Assembly: GCA_021826485.1 (NCBI GenBank) | Contig: JAKAZX010000024.1 | Location: 1-19,634, forward strand | DNA from: Pseudomonadota bacterium | Lineage (GTDB): Bacteria; Pseudomonadota; Alphaproteobacteria; Acetobacterales; Acetobacteraceae | DNA: 19,634 bases | Direction of reading: 5' to 3' | Shown: one piece after another, positions 1 through 6,818 of the stretch | Position numbering within the stretch: the first letter of the stretch is position 1 | Layout: every line of letters starts with the position of its first letter | Notes under the pieces: generated by a model | Database searches by the model: none | What the model was told of the DNA's origin: nothing | The model's input: the letters and a program-made list of their open reading frames with translations, nothing else | Program-made: the position numbers and the translations under genes

Positions 1-98
1 TGGCCGGCGGCTGGACCGCCGGGCGCGACCTGCCGGCGCCGGAGGGTGGCACGTTCTTCGCCCGCTACGCCCACGCCCAACGGCGGGGCCGGGCGTGA
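1..98 (+). CDS. lutB: LutB-like iron-sulfur protein, C-terminal end (partial)
   Basis: Only the last 31 codons are in the window, read in the frame that ends with TGA at 96-98. They contain a TrpThr-x-x-ArgAspLeuProAlaPro segment followed by GlyGlyThrPhe, which resembles the C-terminal tail of LutB/LldF-type ferredoxin-like subunits of the L-lactate oxidation complex (LutABC). In that complex LutB carries 4Fe-4S clusters and passes electrons from lactate towards the respiratory chain. The next gene is a clear lutC whose GTG start overlaps this stop by four bases (GTGA), so the two are translationally coupled. This context carries most of the weight, because no cysteine cluster of the protein lies inside the window. 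Confidence 0.72.
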   Translation, partial: AGGWTAGRDLPAPEGGTFFARYAHAQRRGRA

Positions 99-787
99 GC
101 CGGGAGGCGATCCTGGGCGCGATCCGCCGCGGCCTGCGCCGCGGCCCGCTGCCGCCGGACGAGACGATGGCGCTCGCCGCCCGGCTTGCCGCCCACCCCC
201 GCCACACCATCCCCGCCCGCAGCCGGGTGCCGCATGCCGCCCAGGTCGCGCTGTTCGTCACCCGGCTGGAAGCGGAATACGGCACCGTCGCCCGCACCGA
301 CCGGGCGGAGGCGATTCCCGGCGCGATCGCCGACTACCTCGCCGCGCAGAACCTGCCGCCCGCCCTGGTGATGGCGCCGCACCCGGCGCTGCGGGCGCTG
401 CCCTGGGCCGACCGTCCGCTCCTCACGCTGCGCGAAGGCCCGGCGCGGGCGGAGGATGCCGTCAGCCTCCAGCACGGCTTCGCCGGCATCGCCGAGACCG
501 GCACGCTGATGCTGCCAAGCGGGCCTGTGCGGCCGACCACGCTCAACCTGCTCGCCGAGACCGCCATCGTCGTCCTGCGCACCAGCCGCATCGTCGGCGC
601 CTATGAGGAGGCGTGGGACCTGCTGCGGGCGGAGCGCGGGGAGGACGGGCTGCTGCCGCGCAACGTCATGCTGGTCACCGGCCCGTCCCGCTCGGCGGAC
701 ATCGAATCGGTGCTGGAGCTGGGTGCGCACGGGCCGCGCCGGCTGCACGTGGTGCTGCTGGACGACGGTCCGGCCGCACCCGACTGA
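95..787 (+). CDS. lutC: LutC, lactate utilization protein C (LUD domain)
   Basis: This 230-residue protein has the LUD (DUF162) fold of LutC/YkgG, a subunit of the LutABC complex that oxidises L-lactate to pyruvate in the cytoplasm. Visible family signatures are GIAETGTLM at residues 131-139, the Leu-Asn-Leu-Leu segment near 150-153, and the C-terminal GPSRSADIE at 196-204, a near-exact match to the usual GPSRTADIE. The length fits the family (about 200-240). The GTG start was chosen because it overlaps the lutB stop by four bases and preserves a full N-terminus; the next in-frame Met is residue 25. The Smr gene follows after three bases, so the run is probably one transcript, although Smr has no known link to lactate. 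Confidence 0.9.
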   Translation: MSREAILGAIRRGLRRGPLPPDETMALAARLAAHPRHTIPARSRVPHAAQVALFVTRLEAEYGTVARTDRAEAIPGAIADYLAAQNLPPALVMAPHPALRALPWADRPLLTLREGPARAEDAVSLQHGFAGIAETGTLMLPSGPVRPTTLNLLAETAIVVLRTSRIVGAYEEAWDLLRAERGEDGLLPRNVMLVTGPSRSADIESVLELGAHGPRRLHVVLLDDGPAAPD

Positions 788-790
788 GCC

Positions 791-1312
791 ATGGCGCGGC
801 GCGCCCTGAACGAGACGGAACGCACCGACTGGGCGCGCTTCACCCAGGGCATCACCCTGCTGCCCGGCCGCACCCGCCTCGATCCGCCGCCGGAGGGCGC
901 CCCGCCGCCGCCGCCGCGCGAAACGGCGCCCGCATCCGCCCTGCCCCGCACCCCGGCGCGGCCTGCCGCACCCCTGTCGGTGGGGGTCGCGCCCGGCGGG
1001 CTGGACAGCGGAAGCTGGACGCGGCTGCGCAGCGGGCGGATGCCACCGGCCCGCACGCTCGACCTGCACGGCCGCACCGCCGACCGCGCCTTCCGCGCGC
1101 TGCACGCCTTTCTGGTCGCGGCCCATAACGACCGGCTGCGCTGCGTCGAGGTCATCACCGGCCGCGGCAGCGGCGAAGCCGGCGGGGTGATCCGCCGCGA
1201 ACTGCCGATCTGGCTCAATCTGCCGGAACTGCGCCCGCTGGTGCTGGCGGCGACGCATCCGCACCCGGCCAATCCCGGCGCGGTGCGGCTGCTGCTGCGC
1301 CGGCCGCGATGA
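791..1312 (+). CDS. Smr/MutS2-type DNA- or RNA-binding domain protein
   Basis: This 173-residue protein has a Pro/Ala-rich, probably disordered stretch at about residues 30-62, then a C-terminal Smr domain. The domain signatures are RTLDLHGRT at 88-96 and the ITGRGSG turn at 122-128, followed by the Arg-Arg-Glu-Leu-Pro-x-Trp-Leu segment. Smr domains occur at the end of MutS2 and as stand-alone proteins, and several have nicking nuclease activity on DNA or RNA; whether this one cuts nucleic acid is unknown. The last four bases overlap the start of the XRE gene (ATGA). An smr-xre gene pair is common near the replication origin in Alphaproteobacteria, where it usually follows an mltA-type lytic transglycosylase gene. 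Here lutBC is in that place. Confidence 0.85.
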   Translation: MARRALNETERTDWARFTQGITLLPGRTRLDPPPEGAPPPPPRETAPASALPRTPARPAAPLSVGVAPGGLDSGSWTRLRSGRMPPARTLDLHGRTADRAFRALHAFLVAAHNDRLRCVEVITGRGSGEAGGVIRRELPIWLNLPELRPLVLAATHPHPANPGAVRLLLRRPR

Positions 1313-1701
1313 CGCCGTTCGGCGCCCGGCTGCGGGCGCTGCGGGCCGCCCGCGGCATCACCCTGCGCGCGCTCGCGGCGCGGCTGGAGGTGACGCCCGC
1401 CTATCTCTCGGCGCTGGAGCACGGGCGACGGGGCGCGCCGAGCGTCGGACTGGTGCATCAGGTCTGTGAGGCGTTCGGCCTGATCTGGGACGAGGCGGAG
1501 GAGCTTGCCCGCCTCGCCCGGCTGTCCCACCCGCGCGTCACCGTCAACACGGCGGGGCTGTCGCCCGAGCAGACCGCGCTGGCCAACCGCATCGCCCAGG
1601 ATATCGGGCGGCTGCCCCCGCAGACCGTCGCGGCCCTGCTGGCGCTGCTGGATGCCGCGGTGCTGCGCCCGCGCGGGCAGCGATCCGCGACCAGGGCGTA
1701 A
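1309..1701 (+). CDS. XRE-family helix-turn-helix transcriptional regulator
   Basis: This 130-residue protein opens with a Cro/C1-type helix-turn-helix at about residues 5-60. Recognisable elements are the LRALRAARGITLRALA helix, then the Val-Thr-Pro-Ala-Tyr-Leu-Ser recognition helix and the LEHGRRG turn. The remainder (about 65-118) is predicted to be helical and may mediate dimerisation or ligand sensing. The start overlaps the stop of the Smr gene by four bases, so the two are co-transcribed and probably translationally coupled. The gene ends two bases from the stop of convergent maf, leaving no room for a separate terminator. Its targets are unknown. Confidence 0.85.
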   Translation: MTPFGARLRALRAARGITLRALAARLEVTPAYLSALEHGRRGAPSVGLVHQVCEAFGLIWDEAEELARLARLSHPRVTVNTAGLSPEQTALANRIAQDIGRLPPQTVAALLALLDAAVLRPRGQRSATRA

Positions 1702-1703
1702 CC

Positions 1704-2315
1704 TCAGCGCAGCACGCCGTGCTGGCGCAGGAAGCCGAGCAGGGGCAGCAGCGGCAAGCCGAGGATGGCGGCGTGCTCGCCCTCGACCCGGTCGAACAGA
1801 TGCACACCCAGACCCTCCAGCCGATAGGCGCCGACCGTCGTGGTGAGCGCCATGCCTTCACCGGCGAGATAGTCTTCGAGGAATTCCTCGCTGAACGCGC
1901 GCATGGTCAGTCGCGGCCGGGCGAGGTGATGCCAGACCATCTGCCCCCCGCGCCGGCAGACCACGGCGGTTGCCAGTTCGTGCGTCCGGCCGCGCAGTGC
2001 ACGCAAATGCTCGCGGGCATCCGCGAGATCGATCGGCTTGTCGAACCAGCGGTCAGCACACACGAGCAACTGGTCGCTGCCGATCACCAGCAGGTCGGGA
2101 TCGTGCCCGGCTACCCGCTCCGCCTTCAGGTCGGCCAGCAGAAGTGCCGTGTCCTGCGCCGACATGCCGGCCGCGCGGGCACCCCGCTTGGCTTCCGTCT
2201 CATCGACCGCGGCCGGCTGCACGGCAAAGCGCAGCCCGGCCTGCTCCAGCAGGGCGCGCCGGCTCGGCGAGGCGCTGGCCAGCACCAGCCGCGGGGTTGC
2301 CGCCTGCCACATCAT
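1704..2315 (-). CDS. maf: Maf-family nucleotide pyrophosphatase
   Basis: This 203-residue protein belongs to the Maf/YceF/YhdE family, house-cleaning enzymes that hydrolyse non-canonical or modified nucleoside triphosphates to monophosphates. Signatures are the N-terminal LVLASASPSRR (residues 10-20), a Val-Asp-Glu-Thr segment at 37-40, the catalytic IGSDQ at 78-82 and the VGAYRLEGLG loop at 161-170. The Ser-Asp-Gln form resembles the YceF (7-methyl-GTP) subgroup, but substrate choice cannot be settled from this. Two adjacent Met codons are possible starts; the first was chosen because it overlaps the stop of the upstream regulator by four bases (ATGA). The frame stays open further upstream, but that stretch lies inside the regulator gene and has no Maf features. 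In many Alphaproteobacteria aroE-coaE-dnaQ follow maf; here they do not. Confidence 0.92.
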   Translation of the reverse strand: MMWQAATPRLVLASASPSRRALLEQAGLRFAVQPAAVDETEAKRGARAAGMSAQDTALLLADLKAERVAGHDPDLLVIGSDQLLVCADRWFDKPIDLADAREHLRALRGRTHELATAVVCRRGGQMVWHHLARPRLTMRAFSEEFLEDYLAGEGMALTTTVGAYRLEGLGVHLFDRVEGEHAAILGLPLLPLLGFLRQHGVLR

Positions 2316-3175
2316 CCGGGCGGCGGCGCCGCCTTCTGCCGGCGGGCGTGCCACGCTTCCATAAGCTGCAGAACGGTCGCGGCGGTTTCCTCGATCGAGC
2401 GGCGCGTCACGTCGATCACCGGCCAGCCGCGCCGCGTGCACAACCGGCGCGCCCACAGCAGCTCAGCGCGCACCGTTTCCAGATCGACATACTCGCCGCT
2501 GTCATGCCGCATCGTCCCACCCACGCCGGCGGCACCGATCAGGCGCAGGCGATGGCGGCGGATTTCGATCAGCGCTTCGGCATCCAGGGTCAGGCCGATG
2601 ACCGGGCAGGGTGCATTCTCCAGCGCCGCCGGTTCCGGCAGGCTGGGCACCAGCGGGATGTTGGCCGCCTTGATGCCACGATTGGCCAGATAGAAAGAGG
2701 TGGGGGTCTTGGACGAACGCGAGACTCCCACCAGCACCACATCCGCCTCGGCGATGCCCGCCTGCGACTGGCCGTCGTCATGCGCCAGCACGAAATGCAT
2801 CGCGTCGATGCGGCGGAAATAATCGGCATCCAGCACGTATTGCCGTCCCGGGCGGGACATCGCCGTCTCGCCGAACTGTTCCTGCAGCATCGCCATCACC
2901 GGGTCGAGCACATGCACCACCGGCACGCCGAGCCGATGGCAGGCGGTTTCCAGCTCGCCGCGCAGCCCTTTCTCCACCAGCGTCGAGAGCACCGGGCCGG
3001 GTTCCGCCTCGATGCCTTCCAGAACCCGGTGCAACTGGAAGCGGGTGCGGATCAGGCTCCAGCGATGATGGACGATCTGCGCATGTTCGAACTGCGCGAC
3101 CGAGGCGCGGGAGATGGCATTCAGCGTCTCGCCGGTGGCGTCGGAGACCAGGTGCAGGTTGATGCGACCGGACAT
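2312..3175 (-). CDS. Pyruvate, phosphate dikinase regulatory protein (DUF299 kinase/phosphorylase)
   Basis: This 287-residue protein is the bifunctional enzyme that inactivates pyruvate phosphate dikinase or PEP synthase by ADP-dependent threonine phosphorylation and reactivates it by Pi-dependent dephosphorylation. It starts with the family hallmark INLHLVSDATGET (residues 5-17) and carries the P-loop-like GVSRSSKTPTS at 150-160. The length is typical (about 270-290). The start is the Met just before that hallmark; the frame runs on upstream into the origin-like gap but loses all family similarity, and no strong Shine-Dalgarno is visible. It overlaps maf by four bases. Its homologue is the gene next to the origin in Caulobacter and Rickettsia (there called DUF299 or RP001), facing away from hemE exactly as here. 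Confidence 0.92.
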   Translation of the reverse strand: MSGRINLHLVSDATGETLNAISRASVAQFEHAQIVHHRWSLIRTRFQLHRVLEGIEAEPGPVLSTLVEKGLRGELETACHRLGVPVVHVLDPVMAMLQEQFGETAMSRPGRQYVLDADYFRRIDAMHFVLAHDDGQSQAGIAEADVVLVGVSRSSKTPTSFYLANRGIKAANIPLVPSLPEPAALENAPCPVIGLTLDAEALIEIRRHRLRLIGAAGVGGTMRHDSGEYVDLETVRAELLWARRLCTRRGWPVIDVTRRSIEETAATVLQLMEAWHARRQKAAPPPG

Positions 3176-3183
3176 GGCGGAGA

Positions 3184-3201
3184 GGATAACGGGGATAACG
3201 G
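3184..3201 (+). repeat. Tandem 9-bp repeat GGATAACGG x2
   Basis: Two perfect copies of GGATAACGG lie head to tail at 3184-3192 and 3193-3201, followed by a decayed third unit, GGACGG. Read on the minus strand they supply two back-to-back 9-mers, TTATCCCCG and TTATCCTCT, each matching the DnaA box TTATCCACA at seven of nine positions. They lie a few bases upstream of the regulator start codon, so they could be weak DnaA sites, part of that gene's leader, or both. Confidence 0.6.
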
Positions 3202-3353
3202 GGACGGTCAGCCCCTTCGGCTGCCGGCCGGCGGACAAGCGGGGATAGGGTGTCGCCGGCGCGGCATGGTGGAGGAGATTCCCCGCCGCACCCGGCGCGT
3301 GGGGGCGGCGGGACGATTCCGGCAGTCGGCGGCGGCTGCGGCGGTGCGGGGTC

Positions 3354-3362
3354 TGTGGACAA
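3354..3362 (-). promoter_or_regulatory. DnaA box, one mismatch (TTGTCCACA)
   Basis: The minus-strand 9-mer TTGTCCACA differs from the DnaA consensus TTATCCACA only at the third position. It is inverted relative to the perfect box 36 bases to the right, and both lie in the origin-like gap. Confidence 0.6.
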
Positions 3363-3398
3363 GCCTGGGGTACGACCGGACCGGCCGGAGGTACCTCG

Positions 3399-3407
3399 TT
3401 ATCCACA
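3399..3407 (+). promoter_or_regulatory. Perfect DnaA box (TTATCCACA)
   Basis: This is an exact match to the high-affinity DnaA box on the plus strand. An AT-rich patch begins about 20 bases downstream, the usual arrangement of a box next to an unwinding element. Confidence 0.75.
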
Positions 3408-3427
3408 GGCCCATCTGCCTCTCCCCG

Positions 3428-3459
3428 AATCGCTTTTCTCTATTTCCCTAGATAGAAGC
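3428..3459. other. AT-rich patch, candidate DNA unwinding element
   Basis: About 60 percent A+T over 32 bases, with runs such as CTTTTCTCTATTT and CTAGATAGAA, in a neighbourhood of roughly 70 percent G+C. It lies between the perfect DnaA box and the hemE start, so it could be the duplex-opening element, the hemE promoter, or both. Confidence 0.45.
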
Positions 3460-3484
3460 GGGTCTTGCGGGAACGGGACGGGCA

Positions 3485-4507
3485 ATGGCGAAGCGACTGC
3501 TGCGGACACTGGCGGGCGAGGCGGTCTGGCCGCCGCCGATCTGGCTGATGCGCCAGGCCGGCCGCTATCTGCCCGAATACCGGGCGGTGCGCGCCGGGGT
3601 GCCGGATTTCGTAAGCCTTTGCACCACGCCCGCGCAGGCGGCGGAGGTGACGTTGCAGCCGCTGCGCCGCTTCGGGATGGATGCGGCGATCCTGTTCAGC
3701 GACATCCTGATCCTGCCATGGGCGCTGGGGCAGGGCCTGCGCTTCGCCGAGGGGGAAGGCCCAGTCCTGCCGCCGATCCGCGATGCGGCGGGGCTGGCGG
3801 CGCTGGACCCCGGGCGCCTGCCGCAGGCCATCGCCGCGGTGCTGGAGACCATCGAGCGCGTGCGCGCGGCGGTCGGGGAAGCAGCGCTGATCGGCTTCGC
3901 CGGCGCCCCGTTCACGGTCGCCTGCTACATGGTCGAAGGCAAAGGCGCGAAGGAGTTTCCCGCCGTGCGCCTGCTGGCCTGGCGCGACCCTGCCCTGTTC
4001 GCCCGCCTCATGGAGCTGCTGACAGAGACCACGATCGCCTATCTGTCCGCCCAGATCGCCGCAGGGGCGGAGGCGGTGATGCTGTTCGACAGTTGGGCGG
4101 GGCTGCTGCCGCCCCGCCAGTTCCGCGATTTCGTGATCGCGCCGGCCGCCCGCATCGTCGCCGCCCTGCGAACCCGCCATCCGCAGGTGCCGGTGATCGG
4201 TTTTCCCCGCCTCGCTGGCCTGCTGCTCGGCGAGTATGCGGCGCGGACCGGCGTGCAGGGGCTGGGGCTGGACACGGCCGCGGACCCGGCCAGGGCGCGC
4301 GCGATGGTGCCGCCTGCGATGGCGCTGCAAGGAAATCTCGATCCGCTCGCGCTGCTGGCCGGCAACCCGGCTCAGGCTGCGGAAACCGCGGCAATCCTGG
4401 CGGCGATGCGCGGCACGCCGTTCGTGTTCAACCTGGGGCACGGCATCCTGCCGGAAACCCCGCCGGACCATGTCGCGTCGCTGGTGCGCCAAGTGCAGGG
4501 AGCTTGA
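3485..4507 (+). CDS. hemE: Uroporphyrinogen decarboxylase
   Basis: HemE removes the four acetate carboxyl groups of uroporphyrinogen III to give coproporphyrinogen III, in the cytoplasm. The 340-residue length is normal. Signatures are PPIWLMRQAGRYLPEYR at residues 17-33, containing the two substrate-binding Arg residues (23 and 27); the ILFSDIL segment with the catalytic Asp at 73; GFAGAPFTVACYMVEG in the centre; and FNLGHGILPETPPDHV near the end, with a conserved His at 319. The start is the first ATG after the origin-like gap and gives the expected short N-terminus. It is the first gene of a probable hemE-hemH-HAD-hemJ operon that runs away from the origin. Confidence 0.97.
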   Translation: MAKRLLRTLAGEAVWPPPIWLMRQAGRYLPEYRAVRAGVPDFVSLCTTPAQAAEVTLQPLRRFGMDAAILFSDILILPWALGQGLRFAEGEGPVLPPIRDAAGLAALDPGRLPQAIAAVLETIERVRAAVGEAALIGFAGAPFTVACYMVEGKGAKEFPAVRLLAWRDPALFARLMELLTETTIAYLSAQIAAGAEAVMLFDSWAGLLPPRQFRDFVIAPAARIVAALRTRHPQVPVIGFPRLAGLLLGEYAARTGVQGLGLDTAADPARARAMVPPAMALQGNLDPLALLAGNPAQAAETAAILAAMRGTPFVFNLGHGILPETPPDHVASLVRQVQGA

Positions 4508-4538
4508 TCTTGGCGACAATCCCATCAGGTTGCCGGCC

Positions 4539-5612
4539 ATGACGCGCCCGCGCACCGCCATTGTGCTGTTCAACCTCGGGGGTCCCGACAAGCTGGAATC
4601 GGTGCGACCCTTCCTGGTGAACCTGTTCACCGACCCGGCCATCCTGCGCGTGCCGCCGTTCATTCGCCCGCTGCTGGCGCGCCGGATCGCCCGCGCGCGG
4701 ACCGGGCCGGCGACCGAGAACTACCGGCTGCTCGGCGGCGGCTCGCCGCTGCTGGAATTGACCCTGCAGCAGGCCCGTGCCCTGGAAGCGGCGCTGCCGG
4801 AGCGGGACGCGTGCTGCTTCGTCGCCATGCGCTACTGGCACCCGTTCAGCCTCGCGGCGGCGCGAGCGGTGAAGGAATGGAACCCGGACGAGGTCGTGCT
4901 GCTGCCGCTCTATCCGCAGTTCTCGACCACGACGACCGGCAGCAGCCTGACCGCCTGGCGGGAGGCGGCCGTCGCGGTCGGGCTGGTCAAGCCGGTCACC
5001 ACGATCTGCTGCTATCCGGACGATGCGGGTTTTGCCGCGGCAACGGCCGCCTCGGTGCGCGAGCATCTGCTGCGGGCACGGCAGACGCTCAGCGATGCCG
5101 TCGGACTGCGCGTGCTGTTCTCCGCCCACGGCCTGCCGGAGGTCATCGTCAGATCGGGCGACCCGTATCAGTACCAGGTCGAGCGGAGCGTCGCGGCGGT
5201 GCTGCGGGCGCTGGCCATGCCCGAGCTGGATCACGTCATCTGCTACCAGTCGCGCGCCACGCCGCAGCAATGGATCGGCCCTTCGACGGACGAGGAAGTG
5301 GCGCGGGCGGCGCGCGACAAGGTCGCGGTGCTGGTGGTCCCGATCGCCTTCGTGTCCGAGCATTCCGAAACGCTGGTCGAGCTCGACGTGGAATATCGCG
5401 AGCTCGCCGAGCGGCTCGGCGTGCCCGGCTATTTCCGCGTGCCGGCGCAGAATGCGGATGCCGGCTTCATTGCGGCGCTCGCCGGGCTGGTACGCCGGTC
5501 GCTCGCGGCCGGTCCCGGCCTGTGCAGCTTTCCGCCGGGCACCGTCTGTCCCGCGACCCATCGCGACTGTCCGCAGCGCCGCGCCAGCCAGACCCTTCCG
5601 GAAGCGGCATGA
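4539..5612 (+). CDS. hemH: Ferrochelatase, probably [2Fe-2S] type
   Basis: This 357-residue enzyme inserts Fe2+ into protoporphyrin IX (or coproporphyrin III in some lineages) to finish the haem ring. Signatures are VLFNLGGPD at the N-terminus, the MRYWHPF segment at 97-103, LFSAHGLP with the metal-site His at 197, and the FVSEHSETL loop at 271-279. The C-terminus is extended and has three cysteines in CX7CX6C spacing (329, 337, 344). With Cys157/158 they resemble the four-ligand sets of [2Fe-2S] ferrochelatases known from Caulobacter, Mycobacterium and animals. The ATG at 4539 was chosen because the family motif starts at once; the frame extends upstream only as a shadow of hemE. It lies 31 bases after hemE and overlaps the next gene by four bases. 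Confidence 0.95.
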   Translation: MTRPRTAIVLFNLGGPDKLESVRPFLVNLFTDPAILRVPPFIRPLLARRIARARTGPATENYRLLGGGSPLLELTLQQARALEAALPERDACCFVAMRYWHPFSLAAARAVKEWNPDEVVLLPLYPQFSTTTTGSSLTAWREAAVAVGLVKPVTTICCYPDDAGFAAATAASVREHLLRARQTLSDAVGLRVLFSAHGLPEVIVRSGDPYQYQVERSVAAVLRALAMPELDHVICYQSRATPQQWIGPSTDEEVARAARDKVAVLVVPIAFVSEHSETLVELDVEYRELAERLGVPGYFRVPAQNADAGFIAALAGLVRRSLAAGPGLCSFPPGTVCPATHRDCPQRRASQTLPEAA

Positions 5613-6307
5613 CGGCGCGGGAACTGATGGCGCGGCGGAGTGCGATGCTGCGTCTGGTGATCTTCGACTGCGATGGCGTGCTGGTGGACAGCGAGCCGGT
5701 CGCCAACCGTATCCTTGCCGAGGAGCTGACGGCGCGCGGCTGGGCGATGCCGGTGGCCGAGGCGACGCGGCGCTTCGTGGGCATGAGCCTGCCGGCGATG
5801 CGCCCGGTGGTGGAGGCGCGGCTTGGCCGGCGGCTTCCGGACGGATGGGAAGATGGATTGCAGGACCGCATCGTTGCGGCGCTGGCGACCGAGGCGGTCG
5901 CCATTCCCGATGCGATCGCGGCGCTGCATGCGGCCAGCGCGCTCGGCATCGCCTGGCGCATCGCCTCCAACTCCTCGCATGCCGAGATGGAGGCGAAGTT
6001 CCGCCGTCTCGGCATTGCCGGGCTGGTGGCAGGACGGGTCCACAGCTTCACGGACGTGGCCCAGGGCAAGCCCGCGCCCGATCTGTTCCTGGCGGCGGCG
6101 CGCGCGGAAGGGGCGATGCCCGGGGAGTGTGTGGTGGTCGAGGATTCGGTGCCCGGCGTGTCGGCGGCGGTTGCCGCCGGCATGGACTGCCTCGGCTTCG
6201 CGCCGCATGGCGATGGCGCGGCTCTGCGCGCGGCGGGTGCGGTGCCGTTCCATGCCATGCGCGAACTGCCCGCGCTGCTGTCGCTCGCGCGGCGGTGTGC
6301 GGCATGA
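5609..6307 (+). CDS. HAD-superfamily hydrolase (beta-phosphoglucomutase/CbbY-like)
   Basis: This protein of up to 232 residues has all four HAD motifs: FDCDGVLVDSE with the nucleophile Asp20 and acid/base Asp22, the ASNSS motif II at 119-123, GKPAPD with Lys154, and VVEDSVPG with Glu178-Asp179. The inserted helical cap after motif I places it in the beta-phosphoglucomutase-like/CbbY group, soluble enzymes acting on small phosphorylated metabolites such as sugar phosphates or phosphoglycolate. The substrate cannot be read from the sequence. Starts at 5609, 5627 or 5645 are possible: the first overlaps the hemH stop (ATGA), while the last has a GGAG at a good distance and begins just before the motif. 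It sits between hemH and hemJ, which it overlaps by four bases, so it is co-transcribed with haem genes. Confidence 0.88.
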   Translation: MTARELMARRSAMLRLVIFDCDGVLVDSEPVANRILAEELTARGWAMPVAEATRRFVGMSLPAMRPVVEARLGRRLPDGWEDGLQDRIVAALATEAVAIPDAIAALHAASALGIAWRIASNSSHAEMEAKFRRLGIAGLVAGRVHSFTDVAQGKPAPDLFLAAARAEGAMPGECVVVEDSVPGVSAAVAAGMDCLGFAPHGDGAALRAAGAVPFHAMRELPALLSLARRCAA

Positions 6308-6756
6308 CGATCGCAGCCCTCGCGCCCGCCTATGCCTGGATCAAGGCCGCCCACGTCATCAGCATGGTCGCGTGGATGGCGGGGATGTTCTATCTGCCGC
6401 GGCTGTTCGTGTATCACGCCGACCTCCTGCGCGGCTCCGCCGAAAGCGAGCGGTTCAAGCTGATGGAGCGGCGGCTCTATCGGCAGATCATCACACCCGC
6501 CATGCTTGCCACCTTCCTGTTCGGCATCCTGCTGATCCTGACGCCGGGCGTGATCGACTGGTCGGCCGGATGGTGGCACGTGAAGCTTGCCGCGGTGCTG
6601 GCAATGACCGGGGTTCACGGCATGCTGGGCCGCGCCCGACGGGACTTCCTGCATGACCGCAACCGGCATCCGGCCAGATATTTCCGTATCCTCAACGAAG
6701 TGCCGACAGTGCTGCTGATCATCATCGTGGTCATGGTGATCGTCCGTCCGTTCTGA
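6304..6756 (+). CDS. hemJ: Protoporphyrinogen IX oxidase HemJ
   Basis: HemJ is the membrane-bound protoporphyrinogen IX oxidase found in most Alphaproteobacteria and in cyanobacteria. This 150-residue protein has about four hydrophobic helices (about 11-31, 63-80, 91-107 and 133-148). Conserved family features are the first-helix His17 with Trp24, the MFYLPRLFVYH segment at 28-38, the HVK motif at 92-94 and the HPARYFRILNEVPT segment at 122-135. The ATG overlaps the HAD gene stop by four bases. Its place between hemH and rho is the usual alphaproteobacterial arrangement. Some databases label such proteins CopD-like or by a DUF number; the context favours HemJ. Confidence 0.93.
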   Translation: MTIAALAPAYAWIKAAHVISMVAWMAGMFYLPRLFVYHADLLRGSAESERFKLMERRLYRQIITPAMLATFLFGILLILTPGVIDWSAGWWHVKLAAVLAMTGVHGMLGRARRDFLHDRNRHPARYFRILNEVPTVLLIIIVVMVIVRPF

Positions 6757-6818
6757 CCACGGGCCGGCGAGGATTGTGAAGACCTCTTGAACTCCAGGCG
6801 AGATCGGCTATCTCTTGC

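Larger units (their letters stand above)
3176..3484. other. oriC: Putative chromosomal replication origin (oriC) between the PPDK regulator and hemE
   Basis: This 309-base non-coding gap separates two divergent operons and lies between the DUF299 regulator and hemE, the position of the mapped Caulobacter origin and of the proposed Rickettsia origin. It contains a perfect DnaA box (3399-3407), a one-mismatch box in opposite orientation (3354-3362), two weaker adjacent 9-mers (3181-3198), a tandem 9-bp repeat and three GANTC sites (3277, 3315, 3427). An AT-rich patch at about 3428-3459 stands out from the GC-rich surroundings and could be the unwinding element. Genes on both sides initially point away from the gap, as expected for an origin. 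No CtrA-type TTAA-N7-TTAA site was seen. The region must also hold the promoters of hemE and of the regulator gene. Confidence 0.75.

Noticed and set aside
65..1264. Minus-strand open frame of 399 codons opposite lutC and smr
   Set aside because: Low-complexity Arg/Gln/Ala translation opposite two well-supported genes; no recognisable domain.
3250..4542. Plus-strand open frame of 430 codons running from the origin gap through hemE in another frame
   Set aside because: Its Gly/Arg-rich translation has no domain, while hemE in the neighbouring frame is certain.
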